From: Plasmodium relictum
Taxonomy: Eukaryota > Apicomplexa > Aconoidasida > Haemosporida > Plasmodiidae
Reading direction: 5' to 3'
DNA: 64,000 nt
Assembly (NCBI RefSeq): GCF_900005765.1
Contig: NC_041690.1
Location: 1,364,001 to 1,428,000 of the forward strand
Positions 25,601-36,847 of the stretch are shown one piece after another. The first letter of the stretch is position 1, and each line of letters starts with the position of its first letter. A model generated the notes under the pieces. It saw only the letters and a list, made by a program, of their open reading frames with translations. It made no database searches and was not told the origin of the DNA. A program made the position numbers and the translations under genes.

Positions 25601-28600
25601 GAAAATTTTAATAAGGAAAAAATTAGAATTAATTTACAAAACTCTATGTTAAATAAAAATAAAAACAAAAATAAAAACGATTTGATAAATATTTATGAAA
25701 CAATAGATTTTAAAGAAACTTTAATAGGAAAAAAGAAAGTTTCCAAATTTATAATTGAAAATTTATGTTCTTTTGATTTATTTTATAAATATTATTTACA
25801 AACAAATGATGATGAAATTTCTATACAATGTAGCAGTAGTTATATATTAAAAAATTCTACATTAACTATTAATGTTGAATATAAGCCTCTAATTAATCAA
25901 ACATACGAAAACCGTTTAATTCTTAACATAGCAGACTTTTACATTATAAATGTAAAAATTACAGCAGTTTCAACAAATTTTTTAATTAATTTTTCTTTTT
26001 ACAACTTTGACTTTGGTAATATTATTTTATTTCCAATTTTAGATAAATATATTAATACAAAAAGAATGAATATAAATCAATACCATGAAGATAGTTTTTC
26101 TTCTACTAATAGTTCCATATCATCTCTTGTGTCTACTTATAAAATGAGAGAGAAAAAAAAAAAAAAAAAACAATCTGAAGAAAAAGAAAAAAACGATAGC
26201 ATTTTGCAAAAAGATAAAATACAAGATGTAGAACACGGTGTGATAAAAGAAAAGAAAAAACAACAAAAAAAGGATAAGAAAATAAAAGAATATAAAGATG
26301 AAGATAAAGTTTCCTATAAAGATAAAAAAGAAGAAAACACAAAACTGAAAAAAAGTGAAAAAATAGAAAATATAATGGAGGAAAAAATAAAGGAAAATAA
26401 AGAGGAAGTATATAAAAGCGAAACGAAAAAAAATGGAGTAAATAAGAATGAAAAAATTGTAAATGAAATAAATTCATTAGTTATGAATAGAAATAACAAA
26501 GACAAAAAAGAAAATAATAATACAGAAATATTAGTAGAAGAGGAAAATATTAATACAGTAAGAACAAAACTTTTTATTTATAATAATAATGATGAAGACT
26601 GTTATATTGAATATGAATTAAATGAATATTGTTTAAAAATAACAAATGCAGATAAAAAAATATATTTAAAAAAAAAAAGTAGAATTTGTCTTTTTATTTT
26701 GTTTAAGCCAAATGAAGAAAAAAATTATAGCTACAAGATACCATTTATAATAAATAATGATTTAAATAAAATTATTTATATCCATTTTACAGGATCAGCT
26801 AGCTATTTTAAGTTACCTTTTATATGTAATAATTTAAATGAAATAATTTTTAAGGATATTCATGTGGATAAAGAATCAATAAATAGATTTATTCTGCATA
26901 ATAAAAATTCAGAGGATATATCTTTTAATATATTTAATTATAAGGAATTAGGCAAATATTATCTGTCTTTAGTGAAATTTGATAATAGCAATTTACATAT
27001 TTTAAAAAAAAAGGAAAAAAAAACATTTGAAATAAAATTTTTACCAGAAAAATACATAAAGTTGGAAATACCTCTATATTTAAATATTAATTATAAAGAC
27101 AAGTTCATAGTTTTTTATTTAACAAATATTAAAGTAAATAGTATATGCTATAAAGTTATGTTAAAGGAGAATATACTAACGTTTAATAAAATAAATACAA
27201 AAGAAGATGATATAAGTATAGATCAAGAAAATGTAAATGAAATTAATGAAATAAAAGAAAAATTATTCAAAGGTTCAAATAATAAGGATTCTATAAAAAG
27301 TAAAAAGATTCAATTGCATAATACAGGAGATATGAACGCTCAATTTCATATAATTTTTCCTCCAAAATACGAAAAATTTTTATTTTTATATCCTAAAAAT
27401 GGAATTATTTTTTCTTTCAACATAACAAACATTTACATATTTATAGATACTGATTCTATAAGCAGAGATTTATATATTAACGACGTAATTGTAGAATTAT
27501 TTCCTAAATTTAATAAAATTAATAATAAAATTTTTTTTAATATATTTATTAATTCATCAAATAATATGATACAACATAAAAGTACATTTAAAAATAATTT
27601 AAAAACAATTACAAGAGTAACAAATGTAGAAGAACTAAAAGAGGATTTAGAGGATGAAAAGAGCATGAATAAAAAAAATCATAATGTTGATTGCAAAGAA
27701 GAAAAAATTAGCATATTTCCCTTAAAAAATGAAACTGTCATTACATTTTTAACAGATATTAGAAAAGAAATAAGAAAAACAATAGAGCTATTCAATAATA
27801 GTCAATCAAATTTTAAAGTAAAACATAAATTTTTATCTAATGAACAAAATTTTTTTTCTGTTATAAAAAATGAAGATGTAATAAAAGCGAATGATACTGG
27901 ATCTTTCCAGATTGTGTATAATCCTCTATTTGTTCTTAAAAAAAAAAACAATAATTATCATAATAATTTGTGTGATAAATATCAGAAATATTCTTCAGAA
28001 ATACATCATATATCAAAATTAGTTATCTATTATCCTAATGATGTTGTAAAGAATTACACTCTGTTAGGTTATTCAGATAACAGTTCCTATGAAAAAAAAT
28101 TTTATTATAATTTAAATTCCAAAGCTTTAAACAATGCTTCAGTAAGAATAAAGAATTGGATAAATGAAAATCAAACATTGATGATTTCTCATTATTGTTG
28201 TGATAAAAATTTGTGTGTTATAAATAATAACCTTTTCTTTTTTTACGTAAGTATAGTATATTATTTATATATAATAATTATTCACTAATATTTATAGAAT
28301 GTATAATTTCCGATTACATATAATTAGGCATTTACATAGATAATTCGAATTAATACTAATAATTTATAAATGTAAAAAAAAAAATTATATAATAAAATTA
28401 TAAGAAATATTTTGCTTAAAAAATGTAGAAAACAACTAAAAAAAATAATTAGATTAAGTTAAAAAAAAGATAAAATTAAATAAACTTTTCATTAAAAAAA
28501 AAAATATTCAGATAAAATAATTATGCAAAACAAATTATCTTAAAATCAAAAGTAGACTTACATTTTTTTTTTTTTTTAATCAGATACAAAATAAATTCGA

Positions 28601-29990
28601 TTTAACTAATAGGGAAGAAAAAAATTTATCATTTAAGGTTACTTCATTAAAAGAGGGTATGTTTTATGTAATGTTAATTTTGTCAAACGAAAAATATGAA
28701 GATAAATATAAAATATTACTCCAGTTTGAAATGTCAAAAAGTGACTTTTTATCTGTAAAAAATATTAATGCAAATAAAAAAGAAATATTAAAGGAAAATG
28801 TTTTTATTTATAATCCATTAGATGAAAATATACCAATAGAAACAATTTTTGATTATACATACATATTTTTTGATAGTCCTATAATTCTTGAGAAAAAAAA
28901 AAATAACAAAATAAGCATATACTTTTGTATAGTAAAAAACGAAATTAATAAAAATGTAATAATTTCCTTTTTTAATAAAACAATAGGAAAATATAATTTC
29001 AAATTTGTTCTTAATATAAACATAAATGAATTTGAAGAAAATTTTTATTTCAATACTGATTTAGGTTCAGTTCAAATTAACGAAATTTCTTTTACAAATA
29101 TATGCAATCAAAAAATTAATTACGATGTAGTTATAGAAGATTTTGACGAAAATAATAAAAATTCAAAACATATATTCCAATGTGTAGATAAAATAACTGT
29201 TAAACCTATTGATATAAACTTTTTTTTAAAAAATGATACACTAAATAATTTGTCCGATAAAATAAGTTTAACTATTAAGTATAATCCCCCTGATATTAAA
29301 ATTAATAAAGCTATTTTAAAGCTAGTGTCTAAAGAAGGGATACTTTATAAGGTTTCTTTTTTAAAAAAATAAAAAGAATATGATGAATGGAAAATAAAAT
29401 AAATATGATAAAAATAAATGAAAAAAAAAAAAAAAAAAATTAAAATTAAAATGATATATATAAAATAATAAAATTTTTCTATAATTAGGGTTTAATAATA
29501 GGAAAAAGTGTACCACCAAAACCTAGAGGACCAATATTTTGTTCATCACAAAAAACAACTTTGATTGATTTTACAAATCCATTCTTTCAGCTAAAGCAAT
29601 TTTTTCTCAAAGTAACATATTAAAATAATAAAAAAATAAATTATTACGAATATATATGTATATTTTTTTATTTTTTTTTTTTCTGAAGTCTGATGAAAAT
29701 TTCATTATTCCCTTCGAAAATACAAAAATTGAAGCCAGACAAACAGTTCAAATTCCAGTTAAATGTAAAACAAAAAATGCCACATCTGGTAAATATACAA
29801 ACATTTTTTTTTAACATTTACTTCAAATATGATTTTTAATCGAGTTCTTTTTAATTTTTTTTGAGATAAAATTTTTAGCTTATTTTCAATTTCTTACTAC
29901 ATATTTTTTATTTTTATAATTTTTTTAGGAAAACTTATACTAAAATCAGAAGATGATATTATATGGACATATTATTTAACAGGACAATAA
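7610..29990 (+). CDS. HYDIN: HYDIN, giant ASH/MSP-domain central-pair protein (14 exons, about 6,710 aa)
   Basis: HYDIN is a central-pair apparatus component required for flagellar bending; in Plasmodium the only axonemes are in male gametes. Exons: 7610-7908, 8036-8126, 8198-8227, 8420-8479, 8640-8861, 8987-9055, 9138-9326, 9454-11208, 11667-13638, 13854-28246, 28584-29351, 29489-29611, 29689-29788, 29929-29990. All junctions keep frame (20,133 nt). The N-terminus follows animal HYDIN closely: YESLVYLKNID, VAPGMLFSFKIEFYP, SFTLPIRC, ITIKNIGKYESKFQV, HTLEAGEIIELKVMFLPM, YENGISTYT. Later landmarks are AQGIGCPI and, near the end, SVPPKPRGP, equal to the 'G-LPPKPQGP' signature. Repeated ASH/MSP beta-sandwich modules alternate with Lys/Glu- and Asn-rich inserts. 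A decayed P-loop region lies near residues 2050-2360 and a (KE)n block near 2930-3210. It is longer than human HYDIN (about 5,100 aa), mainly because of the inserts. Exon 11's donor (GTTTCT) is the weakest call. Confidence 0.88.
15316..16300 (+). other. HYDIN P-loop/adenylate-kinase-like region, degenerate
   Basis: Within HYDIN exon 10. Animal HYDIN has a nucleotide-kinase-like stretch with a G-x4-GK-S/T loop and, some 250 residues later, an 'RGVVFDGLE' segment. Here the counterparts seem to be NYIIICPKYIGHKEIGSYLF at about 15316-15375 and PLYINGVVFFFKKNNY at about 16248-16295. The loop has Gly-His-Lys-Glu instead of Gly-Lys-Ser/Thr, so nucleotide binding is unlikely. The assignment rests on order and weak similarity. 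Confidence 0.45.
17970..18795 (+). repeat. Lys/Glu-rich low-complexity block in HYDIN, GGAAAA hexamers and a 30-bp repeat
   Basis: An almost pure purine stretch coding for alternating Lys and Glu. About 18264-18400 and 18481-18545 are runs of a GGAAAA/GAAAAG hexamer (Lys-Glu). From about 18560 to 18655 a 30-bp unit encoding KKEKENRKEK is repeated three times nearly perfectly. This would form a long charged single alpha helix or disordered linker between ASH domains. Long open frames on the minus strand here (Phe/Ser/Leu-only) are a side effect of the composition. Confidence 0.9.
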
Positions 29991-30011
29991 AATTTAATAA
30001 AATAAATAAAA

Positions 30012-31200
30012 TCATTTTGTTTTCCATGATGATGCTATTGTTTCTAATTTGAAAAATGTCATGTCAATATTTTTAAAAAAATTTTCATCATCTATCATTC
30101 TTTTCCAAAGATAAAAAATTCTTTTTTTTTTTCTTAAAATATAATAATCATGAGCCTTTTCAAATTTATTATTTAAATTTATCTTAGACAAATGAAACCA
30201 TTTATAAAATGTATTCATCATAATTTTTTTATTTCTCTTTTTTTTTATCTTAAAAAAAAAAAAAAAACATTATAATAATAGATCATATATATAAAAAATA
30301 TATAAATTATAACTATATATATATATTACTTTTAAATATTTTTTTTTGGAATTGAAAAGTTTATTTTTAAGAATTTTAAAAAAGAGTAATTTTAAATTTA
30401 CTCTTTGATGTACTTCAACGATATAATCTATTGATTCAGTTACACATTTTTTTATTTTGCATGACCATCTATTTTTTCTGATATAGCAAAAAGATAAAAA
30501 AAAAAAAAAAAAAATAAGTTGTAAATAGAAAAAAAAAAAAAAAAAATATGCAAAATGATTATAAAAATATAGATACTGGAATAATAAATAAAATAAAATA
30601 TCAATACCAGAGAGATAAGATAATACACTAATAAATTTAAGCAATAAAATTATAAAAAAAACAGTAGGAAAAAATAAAAAAATTTTGTAGATTATATGTC
30701 ACATAAAAGATAGAAAAGAATGAAGAAGAAAAGACAAATTTAAATGAAAATAGGAAAATAAAAAGAAAGTGAAAAATATAATATGTCTATACAAAATATT
30801 TTTATTTTATTTTAATTTACAAAAAGGCATAAAAAGCAAGTTTCCTCTTTCTATAAATATCATTTAATTTAATTACACATAGTATGCTTTGTATTCTATA
30901 GTATTCATTTAAAATTATTAAAAAAGCTTTTCTTTTTAACTTCATTTGATAATATTTTTTAACAACATTTAATATCTGAACTTCTTCTATTTTAGTTGCT
31001 TCTCTATTTTTTTTTTTCCTAAAATGGGGATTAGATCATGTATGTATATTAATATATGTCATTTTTATTTTTTTAAAATATCATTTTTTATATTTTTACA
31101 ATATATTATCAAAATGTATTTTTTTATTTAGAAATATTTTGTTAGTGGAATTATTTCCTTGCGTATTTTGTAACTTAACTTTGTCAATGAATTTTTGCAT
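30012..31200 (-). CDS. Small basic protein of unknown function, 4 exons (weakly Sfi1-like)
   Basis: Assembled by eye: exons 31200-31100, 31018-30821, 30477-30330 and 30248-30012, 227 residues, with frame kept at all three GT..AG introns. It starts MQKFIDKVKLQNTQG and ends TIASSWKTK. The protein is helical and basic, with aromatic-rich segments spaced along it: KRKAFLIILNEYYR, KRKLAFYAF, KNRWSCKI, FYKWFHLS and RIFYLWKRM. These recall the short Trp/Phe helices of Sfi1-type centrin-binding proteins, but the match is too loose to assign a family. No signal peptide or membrane segment. The stop is 21 bp from the HYDIN stop (convergent). Confidence 0.6.
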
Positions 31201-32088
31201 TTTCGTATGTAGATATATTATTAAGGGCAATGAAACTTAATCATTAAGATTAATTAAATATATTAAAAAAAATATGTAAAAATGCTCATATTATGTAAGA
31301 ATAATATATGTCTTCTCATTTTTTTTAAAAGTAATAAATGTACGTATATACTAATGTTCTTCCTTGTTTAACTTATAAGCAATTTTTATTATTATATTAA
31401 AAAAATACTTAAAACTTAAAAAAAAAAGGTAATAATAAAATATATAAATCTTATTATAATATTATGAAAATAATGAAAAGAAACAAAGAAATTGATAGCC
31501 TTAAAAGATAAATCAAGATAAGAAATGTATATATAAAAAATATATTGTATAGATATAAATAAAAGTACAAAAATAAGATCGTATGTAAAATGTACCTAAT
31601 TATGTAAGACAAAATCAATTATATATTTAATTTAATAAAAATTATTAAAAAAAAAATTTTTAATTTTATAGTTCAACTATAAAATAAAAATTTGAAAATA
31701 TCTTTATATAAAGAAGAAATTCTAATAAAATAAAAAAGCAGTAAAACTATAATATTATAAAAAAAAAAAAAAAAAAAATGAAAATTTAAAGTAATTAGAC
31801 AAATGAATGAAATATAAATTTTAATTTAAAATTGTTTGTTTAAGAGAAGAAAACAGAAATATATTATTTTCTGAATTTTTATCAAAAAAGAAAAAAAAAT
31901 TAGAAATCTTCAAAATTTTTAATAAATTAAAAAAAATAATATATAAATATTCCTTTATTTTCCATTAAAATTTTGTAATTCTAATAAAATTATTTTTTTA
32001 ATTTTTTTTTTTTTTTCTTTCGTATCATTAAAATTAGCTTTTAATATATTTTTCAATAAATAAATCATTTATATTTTATTTACATATA
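31201..32088. other. Intergenic region upstream of the 4-exon gene and downstream of HSP90
   Basis: About 0.9 kb of A/T-rich DNA holding one promoter and the HSP90 3' end. Poly-A tract at about 31761-31779. No coding potential seen on either strand. Confidence 0.4.
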
Positions 32089-34758
32089 TTATGTTTTGTC
32101 TGAATTGTCAATAACTTTATCTTTTAAGAAATTTTTATCTATATCATTTTGATTAACATTATTTTCACTTTTCTTATCTTTATTTATATTAGTTTGATCC
32201 ACATCATTTTTATTTACTTGATTTTCATTTGAACCATCTTGATTAATTTCGTTTTGAGTTAAACTATTTCCCTGTGTCGGATCATTAGCAGTATTTTTTT
32301 CTAGAGAACTATCAATAGATGAACTAGTTTCCTCAGTACTTTCTTTATTCTTTTGAACATTTATCAAATATGTTTGTGCATTTTGTTCCATCATTTTTAT
32401 AACTCTTTTTGCAAAAAGTCCAGTATCATCAATTGTATATCCTCCTTGCATAGATGCAATATCAAAAATTTGCTCTGCAATTTCAGAGATTTGTGAATTC
32501 ATTTTATCTATTTGTATTAAGTGATTTAACTGTTTAATGATAAAATGATTAGGATTAATTTCTAAAACTGGTTGATTTGCTGTTTGTCCTCCAAACATTT
32601 CATTTTCTGAAATTCCTTGAGCAGTAGCTTGTTGCTTCATATATTTTTGCATTGAAGGGGATATACCCATTTCACCTTGAACTAACAAAGCAGGAGAATT
32701 AATTAAACGATCAGATATTCGGACTTCATGTACTTTATGAGAAAATTTATTATGTAACCATCTACATAATATTTCATATTGCATTTTTAATTTATCTAAA
32801 TTATCACTCTTGTTTTGATTATTTTCTTTTTTTAATTTTAAATCAGCTTTGTTTACATCTAAAACATCATAGCCTTTATATTTATTAACTGTTAAGGAAG
32901 ATAAACAGAATTCATCTATTGGTTCTAAAGAAAATAAGACATCATAATTTAGAGCTTTAAGTTTTTCTAAAGACGGAGAATTTTGTACTGTTTTTTTATT
33001 TTCTCCCGAAATATAGTAAATGCATTTTTGATCCTCTTTCATATTTTCTATATAGGTATCGAGATCTATCTTTTTATCTCCACTATTAATTGAATAAAAC
33101 TCAACTAAAGAAGCAATTTCTTCTTGATTTTCTTTATCTTCTACAACACCAATTTTGAGATATTTCCCAAAAGTATTAATAAATTTATTCCACTTATCTC
33201 CACCACTTTCCTTCAATCCTTTCATCATGCTAATACTTTTAAGAACAATCCTCTTATTAATAATTGATAACATTTTAGATTTCTGTAGAATTTCTCTTCC
33301 AACATTTAATGGCAAATTTTCACTATCTACTATACCCCTTAAAAAAGTTAACCATCTAGGTATGGATTCTGAAAATTTGTCATTTATAAAAACTCTTTTC
33401 ACATATAACCTTATTCCTCTTGATTCTTCATCAAACATATTTTTAGTTAATTCCCATGGTAAAGATCCAGGTATATATAAAATTGAGTTAAAGGAAATTT
33501 GACCCTCTACATTAAAATGAACATAAGCTAATGGGTCATCATAGGCTTTAAAAGTATGCTTATAAAAACTATAATAATCATTTTCAGTTAATTTTCTTTC
33601 ATCTTGTTTCCATATTGGCAATTGTACATTTATTTTTTCCCATTCATGATACCTCTTTGTAATAGTTTTCATTTTCATTTTATCTCCATCTTTTAAAGAT
33701 ACAGAATCATCCGGAACTCTTTCATAATCTATTTTTTCTGACCATATTTCAATTGGAAATTTAATAAACTCAGAATACTTTTTTATTAATTCCTTTAATT
33801 TATAATCTTCTAAATATTCATCACATTCTTCCTTTAAATATAAAATAATTTTTGTTCCACTACTTTTTATATCATCATATTCCTGATCATATTTTTTTAT
33901 TTCATTCACGATAAAACTACCATTTAAATCAGAAAACCATCTATATATTTGATCTACTTTTTTTGTAAACACTTCTACCTTATTAGAAACGAGAAAAGAT
34001 GAGTAAAAACCAACACCAAATTGACCAATTAAGTTACTATCTGCCTTCCCCTCTTCAATTTGTTTTAGAAATTTCGCAGTTCCTGACTGAGCTATGGTTC
34101 CTAGATTGTTTATTAATTCATTTTTATCCATACCAATTCCATTATCAATTATTGTTAATGTTTTTTTTTCTTTATCAGGTTTTATTTTTATTATTAATTT
34201 TTTAATTTCATTAACTTCTTCAGTTTCCTCTTTCTTTTCTCCTTCTTCTTTAACTTCTTCATCATTCTTTATATCTACCTGTTCTTCTTTAACTCCTGAT
34301 TCGCTTAATTTGTGTGCTTCTTTCATTAATGTATCGTTTTCTAATATAATTCTTTTTTTATCACATGCATCTGAGGCATTTGATATTAACTCTCTTAAAA
34401 ATACATCCTTATCTGTATATAAGGAATTAACAATTATGTCCATTACTTTATTAACTTCTGCTTTAAAATTATATTTTTCCACAGGTGAACTATCTGATGA
34501 AATATCCTCCCTAATTACTTTGACATCATCATTAAAATTCTTTAAAAATTTTCTTCTAAATTCTTTTTTCTTCAAACATGATTTATTTATCTTATCATTT
34601 ATGTTTCCATTCGTATTCTGGTAATTTAATATATAACTTAATTTTTCTATATTCCTAGATAAATTATAAGCTTCAATTTTATCATATGATTTTAAAAACA
34701 CAACAAAAAAAAAATATAATGTTAGTTTTATTTTATTGCCAAAATAAGCATTTTGCAT
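32089..34758 (-). CDS. HSP90 family chaperone with organelle leader (probably apicoplast)
   Basis: ATP-dependent chaperone, single exon, 889 residues. The N-terminus has a hydrophobic segment (LTLYFFFVVFL, about residues 12-22) followed by an Asn/Lys-rich stretch, as in a bipartite apicoplast leader. The ATPase domain shows RELISNASDACDK, DNGIGM, GTIAQSGTAKF and IGQFGVGFYSSF; the middle domain shows PRWLTFLRGIVDSENLPLN and the catalytic-loop Arg in VGREILQ. An acidic Lys/Glu insert of about 40 residues splits the N-domain just before the DNGIGM strand. The C-terminus ends in an Asn/Asp/Lys-rich tail with neither KDEL-type nor MEEVD motif, which argues against ER GRP94 and cytosolic HSP90. From memory, P. 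falciparum has an apicoplast HSP90 on chromosome 14 that fits. Mitochondrial TRAP1 is the alternative. Confidence 0.9.
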   Translation of the reverse strand: MQNAYFGNKIKLTLYFFFVVFLKSYDKIEAYNLSRNIEKLSYILNYQNTNGNINDKINKSCLKKKEFRRKFLKNFNDDVKVIREDISSDSSPVEKYNFKAEVNKVMDIIVNSLYTDKDVFLRELISNASDACDKKRIILENDTLMKEAHKLSESGVKEEQVDIKNDEEVKEEGEKKEETEEVNEIKKLIIKIKPDKEKKTLTIIDNGIGMDKNELINNLGTIAQSGTAKFLKQIEEGKADSNLIGQFGVGFYSSFLVSNKVEVFTKKVDQIYRWFSDLNGSFIVNEIKKYDQEYDDIKSSGTKIILYLKEECDEYLEDYKLKELIKKYSEFIKFPIEIWSEKIDYERVPDDSVSLKDGDKMKMKTITKRYHEWEKINVQLPIWKQDERKLTENDYYSFYKHTFKAYDDPLAYVHFNVEGQISFNSILYIPGSLPWELTKNMFDEESRGIRLYVKRVFINDKFSESIPRWLTFLRGIVDSENLPLNVGREILQKSKMLSIINKRIVLKSISMMKGLKESGGDKWNKFINTFGKYLKIGVVEDKENQEEIASLVEFYSINSGDKKIDLDTYIENMKEDQKCIYYISGENKKTVQNSPSLEKLKALNYDVLFSLEPIDEFCLSSLTVNKYKGYDVLDVNKADLKLKKENNQNKSDNLDKLKMQYEILCRWLHNKFSHKVHEVRISDRLINSPALLVQGEMGISPSMQKYMKQQATAQGISENEMFGGQTANQPVLEINPNHFIIKQLNHLIQIDKMNSQISEIAEQIFDIASMQGGYTIDDTGLFAKRVIKMMEQNAQTYLINVQKNKESTEETSSSIDSSLEKNTANDPTQGNSLTQNEINQDGSNENQVNKNDVDQTNINKDKKSENNVNQNDIDKNFLKDKVIDNSDKT

Positions 34759-35484
34759 TTTTTATAGTTTCATGTGTTTTTTTTTTTAATCTCTCTGATT
34801 TTTAATAGGAACATAAAAATTTTTATGTTTTATTTTTTTTTATAAAAATAAAATATACACAAATATGTATTATTTTAAAACAGCTACGTAAAAATACTAA
34901 ACATCAAAAAGAATATGATAAAATTATAATTAAAAGCGCTTATATATATATATATGTAATAACATAGTTTTACTTCTTTTAATTAATATTTTCTTATAAA
35001 AATATTTTAATTATTTTTCATTTTAATATTTTGTCATATGAGAAGCTTTTTTCGATAATTTTATACTTTCACATATTTTGAATACATAAAATCTCTTAAA
35101 TAATTTAAGGATTTTTTTTTAATTACTTTTTTATTTTTATTATTTTGATCTATTAAAAATAAAATTAAAAATAATTTAATGTATATGCTAGAAAATTATG
35201 CGAATTTATTGGTACAAATTTAAGATATATTTAAAAAAGGGACATAAAAAAAAATATTAAAACAAATAAATTTAAAATACGGATAAATAAAAATAGTAAA
35301 TATAGCAAAAATAAATAGATAAGTTATTTTATAAATAATTTAATAAACAGTATAATCAATTTATTAAATAAGAAGAGATTCATTTTTAAAAAACTTTTTT
35401 ATTTTTATAAAGAAAAGTTCCTTAATGAAGGTTTCCAATTTTGTTTGTAGTATTTTTTCTGAATTAAATGTAACTATCGTATAA

Positions 35485-35542
<58 letters not shown>

Positions 35543-35680
35543 AAAAAAAGTAAAAAAGTTACATAGTATTTGATTATGAATTAAGAAAATATCAGAAGAA
35601 AAATGAAATATTATTTGGTATTTAAATAAAAAGTATTATAAATAATAAAATAAAATAATTTTAAGGGAAAAAAAAAAAAG
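34759..35680. promoter_or_regulatory. Divergent promoter region, HSP90 / CWC24, with (TA)n
   Basis: 922 bp between divergent starts. It holds a perfect TA microsatellite (35486-35539) and A/T-rich filler. No further motif recognised. Confidence 0.4.
35486..35539. repeat. (TA)27 microsatellite
   Basis: 54 bp of uninterrupted TA dinucleotide about 140 bp upstream of the CWC24/RNF113 start. Likely length-polymorphic. Confidence 0.95.
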
Positions 35681-36847
35681 ATGTTTAAGAAAAGATCTGT
35701 AAGTAATTTAAAAAATAGAAAAAAATTAGAAGATATAAAAAATGAAGAAGAGAATGGAGAAGATAGTAGTAAAGAAGAAAATTATAATGTAGTTGGCAAA
35801 AAAGATATATTTCATAGCAAAAGGAATAAAAATGAAAAGGAAAATAGTGATGATGATATAGTTTGTAAATATTTATTTAAAAAAAAATTAAAAAAAATGA
35901 ATGAAGAAAAATCTTTACATTTAAAAAAACAAAATAAATTAATACAGTCAAAAAGTGAAAATATTAAAGAAGCAACTGAAACTACAGAGGATTTTATATA
36001 TAAGGGAGATGATAATGTTTCGAAAAATTATGGATCTTATGAAATAGATCAAGATTCCAAACATGATCATAGAGCAATAATGGAAAGAAATATTAAAATA
36101 GGAGAAGAAATATTAAAAGGAAATTTAAAAGACAATATTTATAGAGGTAAAGATGCATATGAAAAAGCATTAATGATAAAAAAAGATAGTTTAGCAAAAA
36201 ATAAATATACAGGATTATATGGGCCTGTAAGAAATAGTGGTGCTAATGTTAGAATGACTTTAAGAATTGATTATGAACCATGTATATGCAAAGATTATAA
36301 AGAAACAGGATATTGTGGTTTTGGGGATACTTGTATTTATTTACATGATAGAAGTGACTATAAAAGTGGGTGGAAAATAGAGCAAGAATATGAAGAGAAA
36401 CGAAAAAGAAATGAAGCATTAAGAAAAGAGAAATTAGAAAAATGGAATGAAAAAATGTTAAAAAAGTTAAAAGAAAAAGAAAAAAAATTAATTAATTTAA
36501 ATGAAAATAATGAAGAAAAAGATGAGAATGAGAATTATAATAATGAAAATTCTTTTTCCTCTTCATCTATAATATCGTCTTGTTCAGAAAAAGAAAAATC
36601 ATCTGATGCAAGTTCGAGTGATGATGAAAATTCTCTTCCTTTTGCATGTTTAAAATGCAAAAAAAAATGGAAATTAGAAATGAATCCAAGTGTTACTGAA
36701 TGTTTACATTATTTTTGTGAAAAATGCTTTATTGAAATGTTTCAAAAAAATAAAAAATGCATCAAATGTGGACTACAATTAAGTGGTATTATGAACTCTG
36801 CGCAAAATATTATTGATCTTTTAAATAAAAAAAAAACTAACAGCTAA
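35681..36847 (+). CDS. CWC24/RNF113-type splicing factor (CCCH zinc finger + RING)
   Basis: Spliceosome-associated protein that binds the 5' splice-site region before the first catalytic step. Single exon, 388 residues. The order of domains is diagnostic. A basic/acidic N-terminus comes first, then NVRMTLRIDYEP immediately before a CCCH finger (C-KDYKETGY-C-GFGDT-C-IYL-H, about residues 203-222). A charged Lys/Glu helix and a Ser/Asp/Glu-rich linker follow, then a C3HC4 RING (about 322-364: CLKC, CLHYFCEKC, KKCIKCG) and a SGIMNSAQNIIDLL tail. This is the RNF113A/Cwc24 layout. The start ATG follows a poly-A stretch. The same frame is open only slightly upstream, so the start is secure. Confidence 0.92.
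   Translation: MFKKRSVSNLKNRKKLEDIKNEEENGEDSSKEENYNVVGKKDIFHSKRNKNEKENSDDDIVCKYLFKKKLKKMNEEKSLHLKKQNKLIQSKSENIKEATETTEDFIYKGDDNVSKNYGSYEIDQDSKHDHRAIMERNIKIGEEILKGNLKDNIYRGKDAYEKALMIKKDSLAKNKYTGLYGPVRNSGANVRMTLRIDYEPCICKDYKETGYCGFGDTCIYLHDRSDYKSGWKIEQEYEEKRKRNEALRKEKLEKWNEKMLKKLKEKEKKLINLNENNEEKDENENYNNENSFSSSSIISSCSEKEKSSDASSSDDENSLPFACLKCKKKWKLEMNPSVTECLHYFCEKCFIEMFQKNKKCIKCGLQLSGIMNSAQNIIDLLNKKKTNS

Noticed and set aside
26133-26505. Minus-strand frames of 63-114 codons within HYDIN exon 10
   Set aside because: Shadow of another Lys/Glu-rich insert in HYDIN.
33155-34624. Plus-strand open frames of 68-176 codons opposite HSP90
   Set aside because: Antisense to well-conserved HSP90 motifs, with no recognisable protein; a by-product of the coding strand.
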